Below, piece after piece: positions 22,296-36,027 of a stretch of 64,000 nt of DNA (position 1 is the first letter of the stretch; every line of letters begins with the position of its first letter). This DNA is from Tillus elongatus (Eukaryota > Arthropoda > Insecta > Coleoptera > Cleridae): contig OZ023269.1 of NCBI GenBank assembly GCA_964006375.1, positions 9,665,926 through 9,729,925 on the forward strand, in the 5' to 3' direction. The position numbers and the translations under genes were made by a program. The notes beneath the pieces are model-generated. The model had not been told where the DNA came from. It saw only the letters and a list, made by a program, of their open reading frames with translations, and searched no databases.

Positions 22296-25200
22296 ATGGT
22301 AAACACCAGATCGACTGACTACGACAAGATGGCTGAAATCAAAGAGTTGATGGACTTACTGAAGAGGCAACGCGAAGAAGACGAACAACGGCGACAAGAA
22401 GATGAAAGAAGACGACGCGAAGAAGACGAACAGCGGCGACAAGAAGATGAAAGAAGACGACAAGAGGAAGAACAGAGGCGCCTTGAAGATAAAGAAGAAC
22501 TCAAGAAGCAACGCGAAGAAGACGAACAACGGCGACAAGAAGATGAAAGAAGGCGGCGCGAAGAAGAAGAGAGAAGACGACAAGAGGAGGAACAGAGGCG
22601 TCTTGAAGACAAAGAAGACATCCGAAGTATGTTCCATGATATGAGAGTTGGTGTAAAAGAAGAAATAGAACAGATCAACGAACAAATAGAAAATGTGGAC
22701 AAGAAAGTAGAAGCTGTGGAAAATACAATAGGAGTGGTAAACAGGAAAGTAGAAAATGTAACAGAGGATTTGAACAAACGATGGGAAGAAGTAGAGGGGT
22801 TGAAAGAACAAATGAAGATGATGATGAAAGGCACAGAAGTCAGACATAGAGAACTGACAGAGCAGGTGATGGGCCAGACTGACAGAACTCAACCAAGAGG
22901 AGTTACTGGAATGTCCCCAGTTCAAAATCGACCGGAAGAAGATATGTCAATGGTGCATCAGCCTCATGGAACCTTGAAGCCGCCGACTTTTGACGGAGAA
23001 ACATCGTGGCCCATGTACAGGAGGCAGTTTGAGGCGGCAGCTCTCAGCAATGGGTGGAGCGAACAACAGGCAGCAACTGCTCTAATTCTATCGCTTCGAG
23101 GTAAAGCCCTAGAAATCCTCCAGAACATCCCGGAGTCGAAACAGCAAAACTACTTAACAGTGATACAGGCCCTAGATTTGAGATATGGTAACAAGTACAT
23201 GAGCCAAGTCTACCAGACACAACTAAAGACAAGGGTCCAGAAGCCAAATGAGACTCTGCAAGAATTCAGTGCCGAAGTGGAGAAACTTGTGCGACTGGCA
23301 TATCCCCAAGCCCCAGAAGAATTTGTCAACCAGATAACCGTCCAGACCTTCATCGATGGGGTACTTGATAATGAAATGCAACAAGCTTTAAGGCTCGGAA
23401 GGTTCAAAACACTTACGGACTGCGTAATTTATGGCTTGGAATTTGAAGCAGCGAAGAATGCATCTCAACCTCGCCGCAACAGGCTGCGCGAAGTGAAGGA
23501 GAAAGAGGACCTTTCAGACACGACTGGGGAACTTAGGCAAGAAATAAAGTTTATAAAGGAAGCCATAAGCAAGCTCACTGCAACGGTCGGAGCACGTAAA
23601 ACGAAAGCAGATTGGTCAGACATAGAATGTTACAAGTGTGGTAGGAAAGGCCACATAAGTAGGCAGTGCTTACAAACCCAACAGGTGGCTCGCAGAAGAC
23701 AAGAATATACCAACAGGGAGCGCCATCAGGGAAAACGACCTGACGCCAGTGTAGGTGGGCGACACGTGGCATGCGAGACCCAGGGCCCCAAGGTCAGGGT
23801 CTCCACTATCCGACGCTACCGCGAGAGCCTCGTTATACCTGGCAGCATAGACGGAAGACAATGCAGTTTCACCATCGATACTGGTGCTACTAGATCCGTT
23901 GTACGTCCAGACATGTTGCCAAACAGGTCCGCACTCACGACCAACAAACAGCCTGTGTTGGAGACGGCAAAAGGAGATAGGATACCTGTGCATGGAGAGG
24001 CCACTGTTTTCATTAGGCTGGGCAGTACTGAGCTACAGGTAAGGGCTGTCGTCGCAGAAATCGTCGACGAATTTATTCTGGGCCTGGATTTAATGGAAGA
24101 TTTCGATGTCCTGTCAGTAGACTTCCAGAATAAGATCTTGAAAATCGGTAACGAAGAGCTGTATTTATCTCCAACAGCAGGCGAAGCTAATCCCAGGGTG
24201 AGACTTATTGTCGACGAGGATACACGGATTCCTGGTAACAGTGAGAAGATTGTCAGAGCCAGACTAGAGAAGAAACTTGATGGTATGTCTGCTCTCATAG
24301 CGGAGCCCCTAAAAGATAGACATGATGGTGCCCTCGTCGCACGATGCTTAGTAGACCCGAAGAGGACAATACCCATAAGAGGGGCTAACGTGCAAACTAA
24401 CAGGGTCACATTGAAGAAAGGTGAGGTTATCGCCACTTGCGAGCCCATTGACCGAGTGACGTTGTCAAGAAAGGTGACACCCACGGCATTAGACAGAAGA
24501 CTGCCAGTAGAAATGGTAGAGCGGTTCAAGAATTCTTGGGGCCAATTGAACGACATGGAGATGGAAATGGCCCTGAAGTTCGTATTGGAGGAGGCCGATA
24601 TTTTCGCTCAAGATAAAATCACAGGTCGTACGAGTCTAGTGCAACACAGAATTAATACTGGCGACGCAAGACCAATTAGACAGCCGCCGAGAAGACTGCC
24701 TTTTGCCAAGCAATCAGAAATCAAGGCGATGGTTAACGAAATGCTGGAAGATGGTGTGATTGAGGAGTCTAATAGTCCTTGGTCGTCCCCAGTAGTTTTG
24801 GTCACCAAGAAAGACGGCACTATGAGATTTTGCGTGGACTATAGGAAGCTGAATGATGTCACCAAGAAAGACAGTTATCCCCTGCCCCGGATCGACGACA
24901 CTTTGAACACTTTGGCCGGATCAAAGTGGTTCTCTACATTAGACCTGAAAAGTGGCTACTGGCAAGTAGAACTCCATAAAGACGATAAGGAGAAGACTGC
25001 TTTTTCAACCGGGAATGGGTTGTACCAATTCAAGGTCATGCCATTCGGCTTATGTAATGCTCCTGCCACCTTCGAGCGACTAATGGAGTTAGTGCTGAGA
25101 GGACTTACATGGGAAACATGCCTGGTGTATCTCGACGATGTCATGGTGATTGGAAGGACTTTCGATGAACACCTGTCGAATCTGAAGCAGGTTTTCTCCA

Positions 25201-27389
25201 GGCTGAGAGGTGCCAATCTGCAACTCAATCCCAAGAAATGCGTCCTCTTCCAGAAGAAAGTGAATTTCCTCGGACATGTCGTTTCTGAGAAAGGGATAGA
25301 AACTGATCCAGAGAAAATAAAGGCAGTAAGAGACTGGCCTGTGCCGAAGAACAAACATGAGGTCAGAAGTTTTCTGGGACTTTGCAGCTACTACCGACGC
25401 TTTGTGAAGTACTTCAGCAGCATTGCGAAACCTCTGCATAGCCTGACTGAAAATAAGGTTGAGTTCATCTGGTCACCAGATTGCCAAGAGTCTTTTAGAG
25501 AACTCAAACATCGTCTTCTCACTGCTCCTATACTGGCTTATCCTCAGGACGAAGGACTGTTCATACTGGACACCGATGCTTCCCAGTATGGCATTGGGGC
25601 AGTGCTCTCGCAGCTCCAAGCCGGAGAAGAAGTTGTGATAGGCTACTTCAGCAAAACGTTCGGAAAAGCAGAAAGGAATTACTGTGTAACCCGGAAAGAA
25701 CTGCTGGCAGTTGTAAGATCCATCGAACATTTCCACAGCTTCCTGTACGGAAGAACATTCCGCGTGAGGTCAGATCACTCTGCTCTGCAATGGCTTCTGA
25801 ACTTTAGAAATCCCGAAGGACAGATAGCACGATGGATAGAGAAACTGCAGAGCTACGACTTCCGGATTAAACATCGAAGAGGAAGAAGTCACGCCAATGC
25901 AGACAGCCTGTCAAGAAGACCATGTTCAGTGCATGAATGTAAATTTTGCGAGCGACAAGAGAACAAAGAGATCGACAAAGTAACTCATCAGATCAAACAA
26001 CTGGTGGCAGGACAGGAGAATAACACCGATCTAGACGTAAATCTTGAATACATCAGAGACGCACAGAAGACAGATCCAGACTTGAAAAATATTAGAGAAT
26101 GGCTACAAAAGGGGAAAAGACCTGAGTGGCACGATGTGTCCCGGTTTGGGGCGGAGGTTAAAGGCTACTGGCTACAATGGGACTCATTGTGTCTAAAGAA
26201 TGACATGATCACTCGAAAATGGGAAACTGCCGATGGTAGAGACTGTATATACCAGACCGTTGTGCCAAGTGAGTGCATAAGCAGTGTTCTTCAAGAGTTA
26301 CACAATAGTAGAAGTGGAGGCCACTTTGGGGTCAACAGGACTCTTGCCAGAGTGAGAGACCGCTTCTATTGGATAAACTGCCGAAGAAGCGTGGAAGAAT
26401 GGTGCAAAAGGTGTGACCAATGTGCTTCAAAGAAAGGACCAAAGACCCGATCCAGAGGAAAAATGATGCAGTACATCTCAGGTACACCGTGGGAGAGAGT
26501 TGCCGTAGACATCGCAGGACCTTTTCCCATCACAGAGTCTGGGAACAGGTACATAATGGTGGCGATGGACTACTTCTCGAAATGGCCTGAAGTTGCGCCG
26601 ATCCCCAACCAAGAGGCAACGACCGTAGCAGAAGCCCTGATGGAAAATGTCATATCACGGCATGGCGTACCCTTGGAGATTCACACCGACCAGGGCCGGA
26701 ATTTCGAATCAGAGGTCTGGAAGAGCCTAATGGACTTGCTAGGCATAAAGAAAACGAGAACAACGCCACTCCACCCTCAATCAGACGGCATGGTAGAACG
26801 GCATAACAGGACCATCAATCAGTATCTTGCTATGTTTGTCGACGAGAATCAGAGAACCTGGGACAAGCTGATACCTCTGTTCCTCATAGCTTACAGAAGC
26901 TCTCAGCATGAATCTACCGGCTACACTCCATCCATGATGTTGACCGGCAGAGAGATGCGGTTACCAATCGACATGACGAGACCACCACCGAACGAGGACA
27001 TAGCGGACCTAGCTACGTTACCTGAGTATGTCGCCGACCTAGAAGGAAAACTGCGCACTATACACAGATGTGTCAGAGACAGGCTCCTCTTAAGCAGTGA
27101 CCGGATGAAGATGCGCTTGGATCGCAGAGCAACACCCCATACATTCAAGGAAGGTGATGCAGTGTGGCTGTACCAACCAACAAGGAGAAAGGGCCTCAGT
27201 CCCAAACTTCAGAAACCATGGGAAGGGCCATACTTGGTGACTAAGAAAATTAACGACCTAGTCTACAGAATCCAGCTGTCTCCAAGAACTAAACCCAAAG
27301 TTGTTCACATAGAGAGGTTGAGTCCCTATCGGGGCAACGAACCCCCAAGTTGGCGGCCGGTAAATACTGTTCGGGACGAACAGTCTTAA
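22296..27389 (+). CDS. Gypsy gag-pol polyprotein (1697 aa, intact)
   Basis: Single open frame starting 61 bp after the LTR, with no gag/pol frameshift. Residues about 20-110 are Arg/Glu/Asp/Gln-rich repeats (RRQEDERRRREEDEQ type), followed by a coiled coil to about 200. A gag core lies at about 230-390 and a CCHC knuckle at 445-458 (CYKCGRKGHISRQC). The aspartic protease has DTGATRS from D528. The RT spans about 787-1000, with YLDD at 945-948. RNase H begins near LDTDAS (D1092-1094). The integrase has an HHCC finger from H1336 and catalytic D1405, D1465 and E1501, with 35 residues between the last two. All catalytic residues expected are present. Proteolysis would release structural proteins and the enzymes for reverse transcription and integration. 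No env is encoded. Codon use and GC content are richer than the AT-rich surroundings. Confidence 0.97.
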   Translation: MVNTRSTDYDKMAEIKELMDLLKRQREEDEQRRQEDERRRREEDEQRRQEDERRRQEEEQRRLEDKEELKKQREEDEQRRQEDERRRREEEERRRQEEEQRRLEDKEDIRSMFHDMRVGVKEEIEQINEQIENVDKKVEAVENTIGVVNRKVENVTEDLNKRWEEVEGLKEQMKMMMKGTEVRHRELTEQVMGQTDRTQPRGVTGMSPVQNRPEEDMSMVHQPHGTLKPPTFDGETSWPMYRRQFEAAALSNGWSEQQAATALILSLRGKALEILQNIPESKQQNYLTVIQALDLRYGNKYMSQVYQTQLKTRVQKPNETLQEFSAEVEKLVRLAYPQAPEEFVNQITVQTFIDGVLDNEMQQALRLGRFKTLTDCVIYGLEFEAAKNASQPRRNRLREVKEKEDLSDTTGELRQEIKFIKEAISKLTATVGARKTKADWSDIECYKCGRKGHISRQCLQTQQVARRRQEYTNRERHQGKRPDASVGGRHVACETQGPKVRVSTIRRYRESLVIPGSIDGRQCSFTIDTGATRSVVRPDMLPNRSALTTNKQPVLETAKGDRIPVHGEATVFIRLGSTELQVRAVVAEIVDEFILGLDLMEDFDVLSVDFQNKILKIGNEELYLSPTAGEANPRVRLIVDEDTRIPGNSEKIVRARLEKKLDGMSALIAEPLKDRHDGALVARCLVDPKRTIPIRGANVQTNRVTLKKGEVIATCEPIDRVTLSRKVTPTALDRRLPVEMVERFKNSWGQLNDMEMEMALKFVLEEADIFAQDKITGRTSLVQHRINTGDARPIRQPPRRLPFAKQSEIKAMVNEMLEDGVIEESNSPWSSPVVLVTKKDGTMRFCVDYRKLNDVTKKDSYPLPRIDDTLNTLAGSKWFSTLDLKSGYWQVELHKDDKEKTAFSTGNGLYQFKVMPFGLCNAPATFERLMELVLRGLTWETCLVYLDDVMVIGRTFDEHLSNLKQVFSRLRGANLQLNPKKCVLFQKKVNFLGHVVSEKGIETDPEKIKAVRDWPVPKNKHEVRSFLGLCSYYRRFVKYFSSIAKPLHSLTENKVEFIWSPDCQESFRELKHRLLTAPILAYPQDEGLFILDTDASQYGIGAVLSQLQAGEEVVIGYFSKTFGKAERNYCVTRKELLAVVRSIEHFHSFLYGRTFRVRSDHSALQWLLNFRNPEGQIARWIEKLQSYDFRIKHRRGRSHANADSLSRRPCSVHECKFCERQENKEIDKVTHQIKQLVAGQENNTDLDVNLEYIRDAQKTDPDLKNIREWLQKGKRPEWHDVSRFGAEVKGYWLQWDSLCLKNDMITRKWETADGRDCIYQTVVPSECISSVLQELHNSRSGGHFGVNRTLARVRDRFYWINCRRSVEEWCKRCDQCASKKGPKTRSRGKMMQYISGTPWERVAVDIAGPFPITESGNRYIMVAMDYFSKWPEVAPIPNQEATTVAEALMENVISRHGVPLEIHTDQGRNFESEVWKSLMDLLGIKKTRTTPLHPQSDGMVERHNRTINQYLAMFVDENQRTWDKLIPLFLIAYRSSQHESTGYTPSMMLTGREMRLPIDMTRPPPNEDIADLATLPEYVADLEGKLRTIHRCVRDRLLLSSDRMKMRLDRRATPHTFKEGDAVWLYQPTRRKGLSPKLQKPWEGPYLVTKKINDLVYRIQLSPRTKPKVVHIERLSPYRGNEPPSWRPVNTVRDEQS

Positions 27390-27401
27390 GGAGGGGGGCA
27401 G
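27390..27401 (+). promoter_or_regulatory. Polypurine tract of the gypsy element
   Basis: GGAGGGGGGCAG (with the preceding TTAA) lies directly before the 3' LTR and would prime plus-strand synthesis. Confidence 0.85.
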
Positions 27402-28146
27402 TGTTACAAAGCACTTTAATAGACGTAGGTGCGGTGTTGCCACATCTCCAGAATTTCCCCAACATCTGGGAATTTTTGCACAGTCTGGCAACACCGCCTC
27501 CCCACCCCCTGGGGGTGCCTGGGGTGACCCCCCTCAGGCGAAGTCTCAACCCTCTAGGACCAGAAATAACGAAGTTACCAACTTGTACCCCGTCGGAACG
27601 GATAACTGAGGTCTGCACATTCCGAACACCCTGTATATACACCCTATATACGCAGAGAACCCTTACACCCTGTATACGCAAAGAGATCTTATAGTTCGAG
27701 AAACACCTCTTGTGTAACATAGGAGTGGTGACCACATTTGGATCATCCTGTATACACATCCCCCTGTATACATACGGGACCGATCTGTATTCACAGAACC
27801 TTCTAGTAAAAGAAGGTCCTGGAACGTTCTGGAATGGAACTCTCTAGAAAGGAGGGGAAGGTACGGCGAGTATATAAAAGCGAGAGCAAGCCAGCCCGAG
27901 TCAGTTCAGTTCAGTAAGATAATGTGGTAGTGACTTGAAGAAGCAGTGTAAAGTGTTAAGAGAGTAGTGACTGTAGTACCAGATTAGTGACTTTTGTTGA
28001 GAGTAGTAATTGTAAGGCCAGTAAATGAAGTGTTTTGTGAGAGAGACATTCTAGAAATTTTATTGTATCCATATTTAGAGTGTAAATAAAGTTGTTTTGT
28101 TAAAATTAAAAGTCTCACTTATCCAGAACCCGGAGAAAACGCAACA
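27402..28146 (+). repeat. Gypsy 3' LTR
   Basis: 745 bp, identical in length to the 5' LTR and differing from it at two observed positions. Contains the same TATAAAA, heat-shock-like array and AATAAA signal. Confidence 0.97.
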
Positions 28147-28249
28147 ATATATATATATACAGAAAGATATAAACATATACAAATTTTAACAGACCGTAAG
28201 TATGGGTTTTAGGAACCCTTAGGCGCACTCAAACTTTCCGAAATTTTTA

Positions 28250-28327
<78 letters not shown>
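28147..28327 (-). mobile_element. TA-core copy 5, decayed A module and (TA)n
   Basis: Short TA run, then ATATAAACATATACAAATTT, GGGTTTTAGGAACCC and GCGCACTCAAACTTTCCG, a degraded reverse A module, followed by (TA)n at 28251-28327. Confidence 0.65.
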
Positions 28328-28329
<2 letters not shown>

Positions 28330-28444
28330 TGACTTTTAAAAAAAATCACCCAGTATGAGTTCATCAATTTTAATAAAGTTTATACATAATTTGTGTTTAA
28401 TCAAACTAAAAAATGATTACCTACATTTTCAAACTAAAATATTA

Positions 28445-28815
28445 AAAAATAACAAAGTAATTTATTAATGAGTGGGTCCGCCGCGGTTTGTTATGCATTA
28501 GTGGCATGCTTGAAATTAAATGATTTATGATATCCTGAGGAATGTCATCCCAGGCATCTTGAATTCGGTGACGCAGGTCAACTAGGTTATTCGGTAGTTG
28601 GGGTGAATTACTCAGTGCATTGCCAATCATATCCCCTACATGTTCCGTTGGTGACAAGTCTGGAGAGCGTGAAGGCCATGGAAGCAGAGTCACGTTATTT
28701 TCTTGTAAGAATAACCGTGTAGTAAACCTTGCTGTATGAGGACGTGCGTTGTCTTGTTGGAAAGGGGGTTGAATTAACCCTCGTAGGTATGGTAGTGGTA
28801 ATCACTTACCTCTGA
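28445..28815 (-). pseudogene. Tc1-like transposase, C-terminal fragment
   Basis: Minus strand: LIQPPFQQDNARPHTARFTT (second Asp block), FLQENNVTLLPWPSRSPDLS followed by PTEHV. That is the third catalytic residue as Glu in the SPDL.P.EH motif typical of Tc1-type (DD34E) transposases. The C-terminus PRRTHSL and a stop are near 28445. The N-terminal DNA-binding part and terminal repeats were not found. It is a remnant of about 125 residues. Confidence 0.82.
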
Positions 28816-28899
28816 AATTTCTGTCCATAAAAACAAAACTAAACAAAACAAAAATTAGGTAATACGAAAGATGAAGATAAAGCCACTGAAATGTTGGTT

Positions 28900-29160
28900 A
28901 TCTATGAGTAAGTTGTAAAGATTGTAATCTTAAATATTTTGAGCAGACTAAGAGAACCATTTAGACTAGATTCAGGGAACTTCTGGCACAACTGGGATAT
29001 GGTAATGTAGACAAGTCATGTGTGGCACAACATATTAGAGATAATAACCACCACATAAATAAAGAAAATCTGAAACTTATCAAAAATGTTAGACAACCAG
29101 TGACGCTAGATGCGTATATGAGAGTATTTATATTTCTAAGGCCATAAAAAACAAAAGTTC
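28900..29160 (+). pseudogene. Penelope-like element, GIY-YIG endonuclease fragment 2
   Basis: DCNLKYFEQTKRTI, stop, TRFRELLAQLGYGNVDKSCV, then AQHIRDNNHHINKENLKLI and PVTLDAYMRVFIF. These match the GIY-YIG region (Y.EQTKR, R.RE.., S..A.HI.DNNH) and the distal LDA.E helix. It ends at a stop near 29148. About 250 bp further on, the 3' region carries the hammerhead-like motif. Confidence 0.75.
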
Positions 29161-29399
29161 CTTAAACCGAGTGCTGCCACTGATTTATAATCCTTTGTTT
29201 GCGCTCTGTCTTTGATGCAGATAAATATTCCGAGACCTGTCACGTAAAGTTATAACGGAAGTTCAAAAACCTCATTCGGTAATTAAAGTACACTACACTG
29301 AAAATCTACCTGCGATTTCATCTCCCTCTCGGTCTCAATCTTTACCCAAAACTCAGTGTAAAAGGTGATATCTAGTAGTAAGTAGTTTGAAATTTTTCA

Positions 29400-29530
29400 T
29401 CCTCTGATGACGCTAATTTTGTTAATGAAACGATCATTAGGTCTTTAAAAAGATGTGTTGTGGTGATTTGGGTTCTCCAAGTGTACTTATCAGTGCTCGT
29501 CACAGGTTCCAATCTTCACTTAGTAGATTT
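29400..29530 (+). repeat. Penelope-like terminal region with hammerhead-like motif
   Basis: TCTGATGACGCTAATTTTGT followed by TAATGAAACGATCATTAGGT, then TGTGTTGTGGTGATTTGGG and CAGTGCTCGTCACAGGTTCC. It is homologous to the right arm of the 18874-19031 hairpin and to 35436-35560. Linkage to the GIY-YIG remnant upstream supports a Penelope-like origin. Confidence 0.65.
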
Positions 29531-30036
29531 TAGCTGTCAAAATTCGCCGAAATATAAGATCTGTATAAGTTTAATTTAAAAAAAAATCACCCTTTTTTGA
29601 AAATTCATCAGCATAACGTACTTGCTGCATTAGGACTTTCTTTTAGCAATGAAATCTTAAAATTAAAAAAAAAAAATAATACAATACCAAAACATAAGGA
29701 AGTTAGTGGTGGTGGTGGTAAAAAAGATGGTATGGCCTCGACGGAATTGTCATTAGCCACAGATTTTTTAACTTCTCGTTTGAGATTTGTATTTTTTCCT
29801 TTATTATGTCTGTTATTTTTAATAACGTAAATACAATCTCAGCATGTACACACTTAATTACGCATACCTACACACAAATGCACGTATATATTTTAAAATA
29901 ATTAAAAGTTTAACATTTTCCTTTACACTAAGTTTGTAAATACACACATATATACATACTTACATATATACAGATATTTATTATAAATAAGAAATTTTTT
30001 TCCCTTTTTTGTATTTGTTTTTTTTTTTGCTGTTTT
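29531..30036. other. Short repeats, including an isolated TA-core 3' end
   Basis: At 29595-29634 a decayed terminal stem-loop (GCATAACGTACTTGCTGCAT) with preceding GAAAATTCAT marks an old TA-core element end. Otherwise AT-rich with no gene seen. Confidence 0.55.
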
Positions 30037-30165
30037 TAGTGAATTTTCTTAGAAAAAATTCACTAATGAGGAGATCTCGACTTTTGAATTTTGAAAATTT
30101 TCTTCAAATGAGCGCGATCTAGGACCCCTAGAACCCATATCCGGGGTCAGTTTCAATTTTTATAT

Positions 30166-33190
<3,025 letters not shown>

Positions 33191-33945
33191 CACACCGATA
33201 ACTCAAAAAATAATGGGCCGATTTTGATAAAATTTGGCATGTAGCTTTCTTTTGTAAATGGCTTGGATAAGTTCGTTAGTCAGGAAAATCGGACGAGGTT
33301 TTCCGGGAAAATTTTGAGTTTTCATTCGAAAAAAATTCTTATCTCAAAAAGTAATAAGCCGATTTTAATAAAATCTGGCATGTACCTTTCTTTTGTAAAT
33401 GGCTTTGACAAGTTTGTTAGTCAGGAAAATCGGACGAGGTTTTCCGGGAAAATTTTGAGTTTTCATTCGAAAAAAATTCTTATCTCAAAAAGTAATAAGC
33501 CGATTTTAATAAAATTTGGCATGTACCTTTCTTTTGTAAATGGCTTTGACAAGTTTGTTAGTCAGGAAAATCAGACGAGGTTTTCCGGGAAAATTTTGAG
33601 TTTTCATTCGAAAATAATTTTTATCTCAAAGAATAATAGGCCGATTTTGATAAAATTTGCTATATACCTTCCTTTTATAAATGACTTTGACAAGTTCGTT
33701 AATCAAAAAAATCGGACGAGGTTTTCCGGGAAATTTTTGACTTTTCATTTGAAAAAAATTTTTATCTTAAAAAATAAAAAAATCTATGATAACTAAATTT
33801 GGTAGGTAGGTTTACGATATAAAAAGTAAACTATACACCAAAATTTAGATTTGTATGTTACAAGAAAAAAAAGTTATAATAAAATATTTTGTGCCAGATC
33901 ATTTCTATGAAAATTCACTACCATAACGCACTTGCTGCGTCCAGG

Positions 33946-34814
33946 CTTTTTTTTAATTTGTTTTTTGTTTTTTGTTTTTTTTTTGTTTTTGTTTTTGTTT
34001 TTTTTTGTTTTTTTTTGTTTTTGTTTGTTTGTTTTGTTTGTTTTTTGTTTGTTTTTATGTTTTTTTTGTTTTTTTATGTTTTTTTTTGTTTTTTTTTTTC
34101 AATTTATATAAGGATTAACAGGGACACTTTAACGCCTAGGGGCCCTTCAAGGGATCACAGACAAGGAAGTTAGTGTTAGCTTGTTTTAATACCATCTGAA
34201 GTTAATACTAGCTTCCTGGTCTTGTGGCATTTTAAATTACTATTCAAAAGTTTTAAGTCCAACCATGTAATAATAATTTAGTGTAAATCCTCTATTCATC
34301 CGTTTTATTAAATATCTGAAAATGGATTTACATCAAGTATCAGTTACAACCATCTCATTTTCACAACAAGCTAATACTAATTTCCTGGCCTTGTGGTATA
34401 TTAAATTGCTAATCAAAAGTGCTAAGTACAGCCATGTAAAAATAATAATAATAACGACAATTATAATGATAATAATAATAATAATATGGGAGATTCCTGG
34501 GAAATGAGGATGTGTCACATTGTCATTTAGGGCCCGATAACTTGGAAAGGGCTCCGTCTCAACCCAGTCCCGTAGGTATCTGAGATACCTGGGATGAGTG
34601 AATGTTCCCCTTTGAGGGAGTGTGAAAGCCCTTCAGGCTAAAGTCGATAATAATAATATAGATAATGTCTGATTTAATCAAATCTAAATGTTTAAATCAG
34701 CTCTGACATGAAAAAATCAATACAGTAGTTTTCTTTGCAGATTTTTAGATACCATTTGATGTCGTTGATGAAAGTAATCAATGGGCATTATAAAAAACTT
34801 TTGGGTGTACTAAA
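33946..34814. repeat. T/G-rich low-complexity tract and ATA/AAT-rich unassigned sequence
   Basis: 33950-34100 is T-runs punctuated by G. 34435-34490 is AAT/ATA microsatellite-like. At 34527-34640 a GC-richer piece (GGGCCCGATAACTTGGAAAG, then AGGTATCTGAGATACCT) precedes GATAATAATAATA and may be a LINE tail. No gene seen. Confidence 0.5.
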
Positions 34815-35149
34815 AAATATTCGGTAATCCTGTCTTGTAGACACCTCACTAGTAAACAAACAATTCGGGTGGAATCGGAGCGCAGAAGTGGACGTGGGAC
34901 GATGTGCACTGTTGCCAGATGAGTATTACCAAGGGTCATTTTAAATATAGAAAGAAATCCAGGGGCGAACAAATGTTTTTATAATGTAAATAAATTATAA
35001 TATGGTGTCATCTACATAAATCGATATTTGACATATTTTGCAGAAAGCAGTAGGAAAACGGAAATGTAAAAAGTTAATTTTCAGCCATGATGGTCCATGG
35101 GAAAAAATGTAGGCCTCTGGACCCAAGGGTGCTGTGTTCAATCCTAGAT

Positions 35150-35330
35150 TTCCCCTCTCCTCCCTTTTTAAGTACATCAGTAACATCAACAGAGGTTGTG
35201 CCATTCTGATTGAGCAAGGTAATCTGCACGTTCCGTCCTTCCCAGGGGGCGTAATGCCGTCGGTCCCGTGCACATGCGATGTTGGGCACGTTAAAGACCC
35301 AAATTTCCCGGACAGTGACATGAATGAATC
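35150..35330 (+). repeat. Short dispersed repeat (copy of 16860-17040)
   Basis: See the 16860 entry. This copy shares GTCGGTCCCGTG, ATGCGATG and GCACGTTAAAGA and lies inside the long-inverted-repeat element. Confidence 0.6.
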
Positions 35331-35344
35331 AAATATTTCAAAGA

Positions 35345-35560
35345 CCTTACGATCGTTTCGTTGACCACGTCAAAAATTCTATTAAAAAAACTATAGAAAA
35401 TCATCAAAAATCAATTTTTTTAAATAGATTTTTTCATCCTCTGATGACGTTGACGTGGTCAACGAAATGATCGTAAGGTCTTTGAAATATGTGTTGTGGT
35501 GATTTGGGTTCTCCAAGTGTACTTATAAGTGCTCATCACAGGTTTCAGTTTTCACATAGG
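35345..35560. repeat. Penelope-like hairpin with hammerhead-like motif, third copy
   Basis: The left arm AAAGACCTTACGATCGTTTC...GACCACGTC (35340-35371) is inverse to GACGTGGTCAACGAAATGAT...GGTCTTTG (35452-35483), with about 80 bp between. CTGATGACGTTGACGTGGTC then AACGAAATG gives a perfect 6-bp stem between CTGATGAC and GAAA. The TGTGTTGTGGTGATTTGGG tail follows. Confidence 0.65.
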
Positions 35561-35579
35561 GCACCATGTAACATTTCGG

Positions 35580-36027
35580 CTTTAAAAATAATACTGGATA
35601 CCGTTTGCTATTAGCATATACAGTCGTATTTATCATCGGCAATTCACAATGGAAATTGCTTCATTCACTTTTCACACTCATTAAAGGTTGGAAACTAAAA
35701 TATAAACAAACAGCCCGCGAAGCCCATTTTGAGCCATTTTCTCGGTTATGTTTATCATCAACAGTTGTCAGTAGAAATTGCTTCATTACCATGAAACATT
35801 TCGACTTAAAAATATATACTGGATACCGTTTGCTATTAGCATATACAGTTGTATGTATCATCAGCAATTCGCAACAGAAATTGCTTCATTCACTTTTCAC
35901 ACTCATTTAAGGTCGGAAACTAAAATAAAAACAAACAGTTCGAAGGGAAACCCATTTTCTCGGTTATGTTTATCATCGACAGTTGTCAGTAGAAATTGCT
36001 TCATTACCATGAAACATTTCGACTTTT
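35580..36027 (+). repeat. Two tandem units of about 225 bp
   Basis: Unit 1 (about 35580-35806) and unit 2 (about 35807-36027) share ATACTGGATACCGTTTGCTA, AAATTGCTTCATTCACTTTT and CATGAAACATTTCGACTT, with scattered substitutions and short deletions. Confidence 0.85.

Larger units (their letters stand above)
21491..28146 (+). mobile_element. Intact Ty3/gypsy LTR retrotransposon (6656 bp)
   Basis: Two 745-bp LTRs (21491-22235 and 27402-28146) flank a leader with a primer binding site, one long gag-pol frame and a polypurine tract. The LTRs differ at only two positions that I can find (near 21768/27679 and 21863/27774). Flanks are ATAT on both sides, compatible with a 4-5 bp duplication in the (TA)n tract. 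There is no envelope frame. The combination of near-identical LTRs and an open 1697-codon frame indicates a recent insertion, within intron 2 of Rheb and antisense to it. Confidence 0.97.

Noticed and set aside
22319..22925. Long minus-strand and alternative-frame ORFs opposite the gag N-terminus
   Set aside because: Shadows of the GAAGAAGACGAA-type codon repeats of the real plus-strand gag-pol frame.
21491..28146. Gypsy element as an endogenous retrovirus with env
   Set aside because: Only 12 bp separate the gag-pol stop from the 3' LTR and no envelope frame is present.
33263..33796. 177-residue frame with repeated [15 protein letters not shown] units, also at 49150-49575, 51500-51814 and 57502-57969
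   Set aside because: The frame follows the tandem C module of the TA-core element, is broken or shifted in other copies, and shows no known domain; explained as repeat translation.
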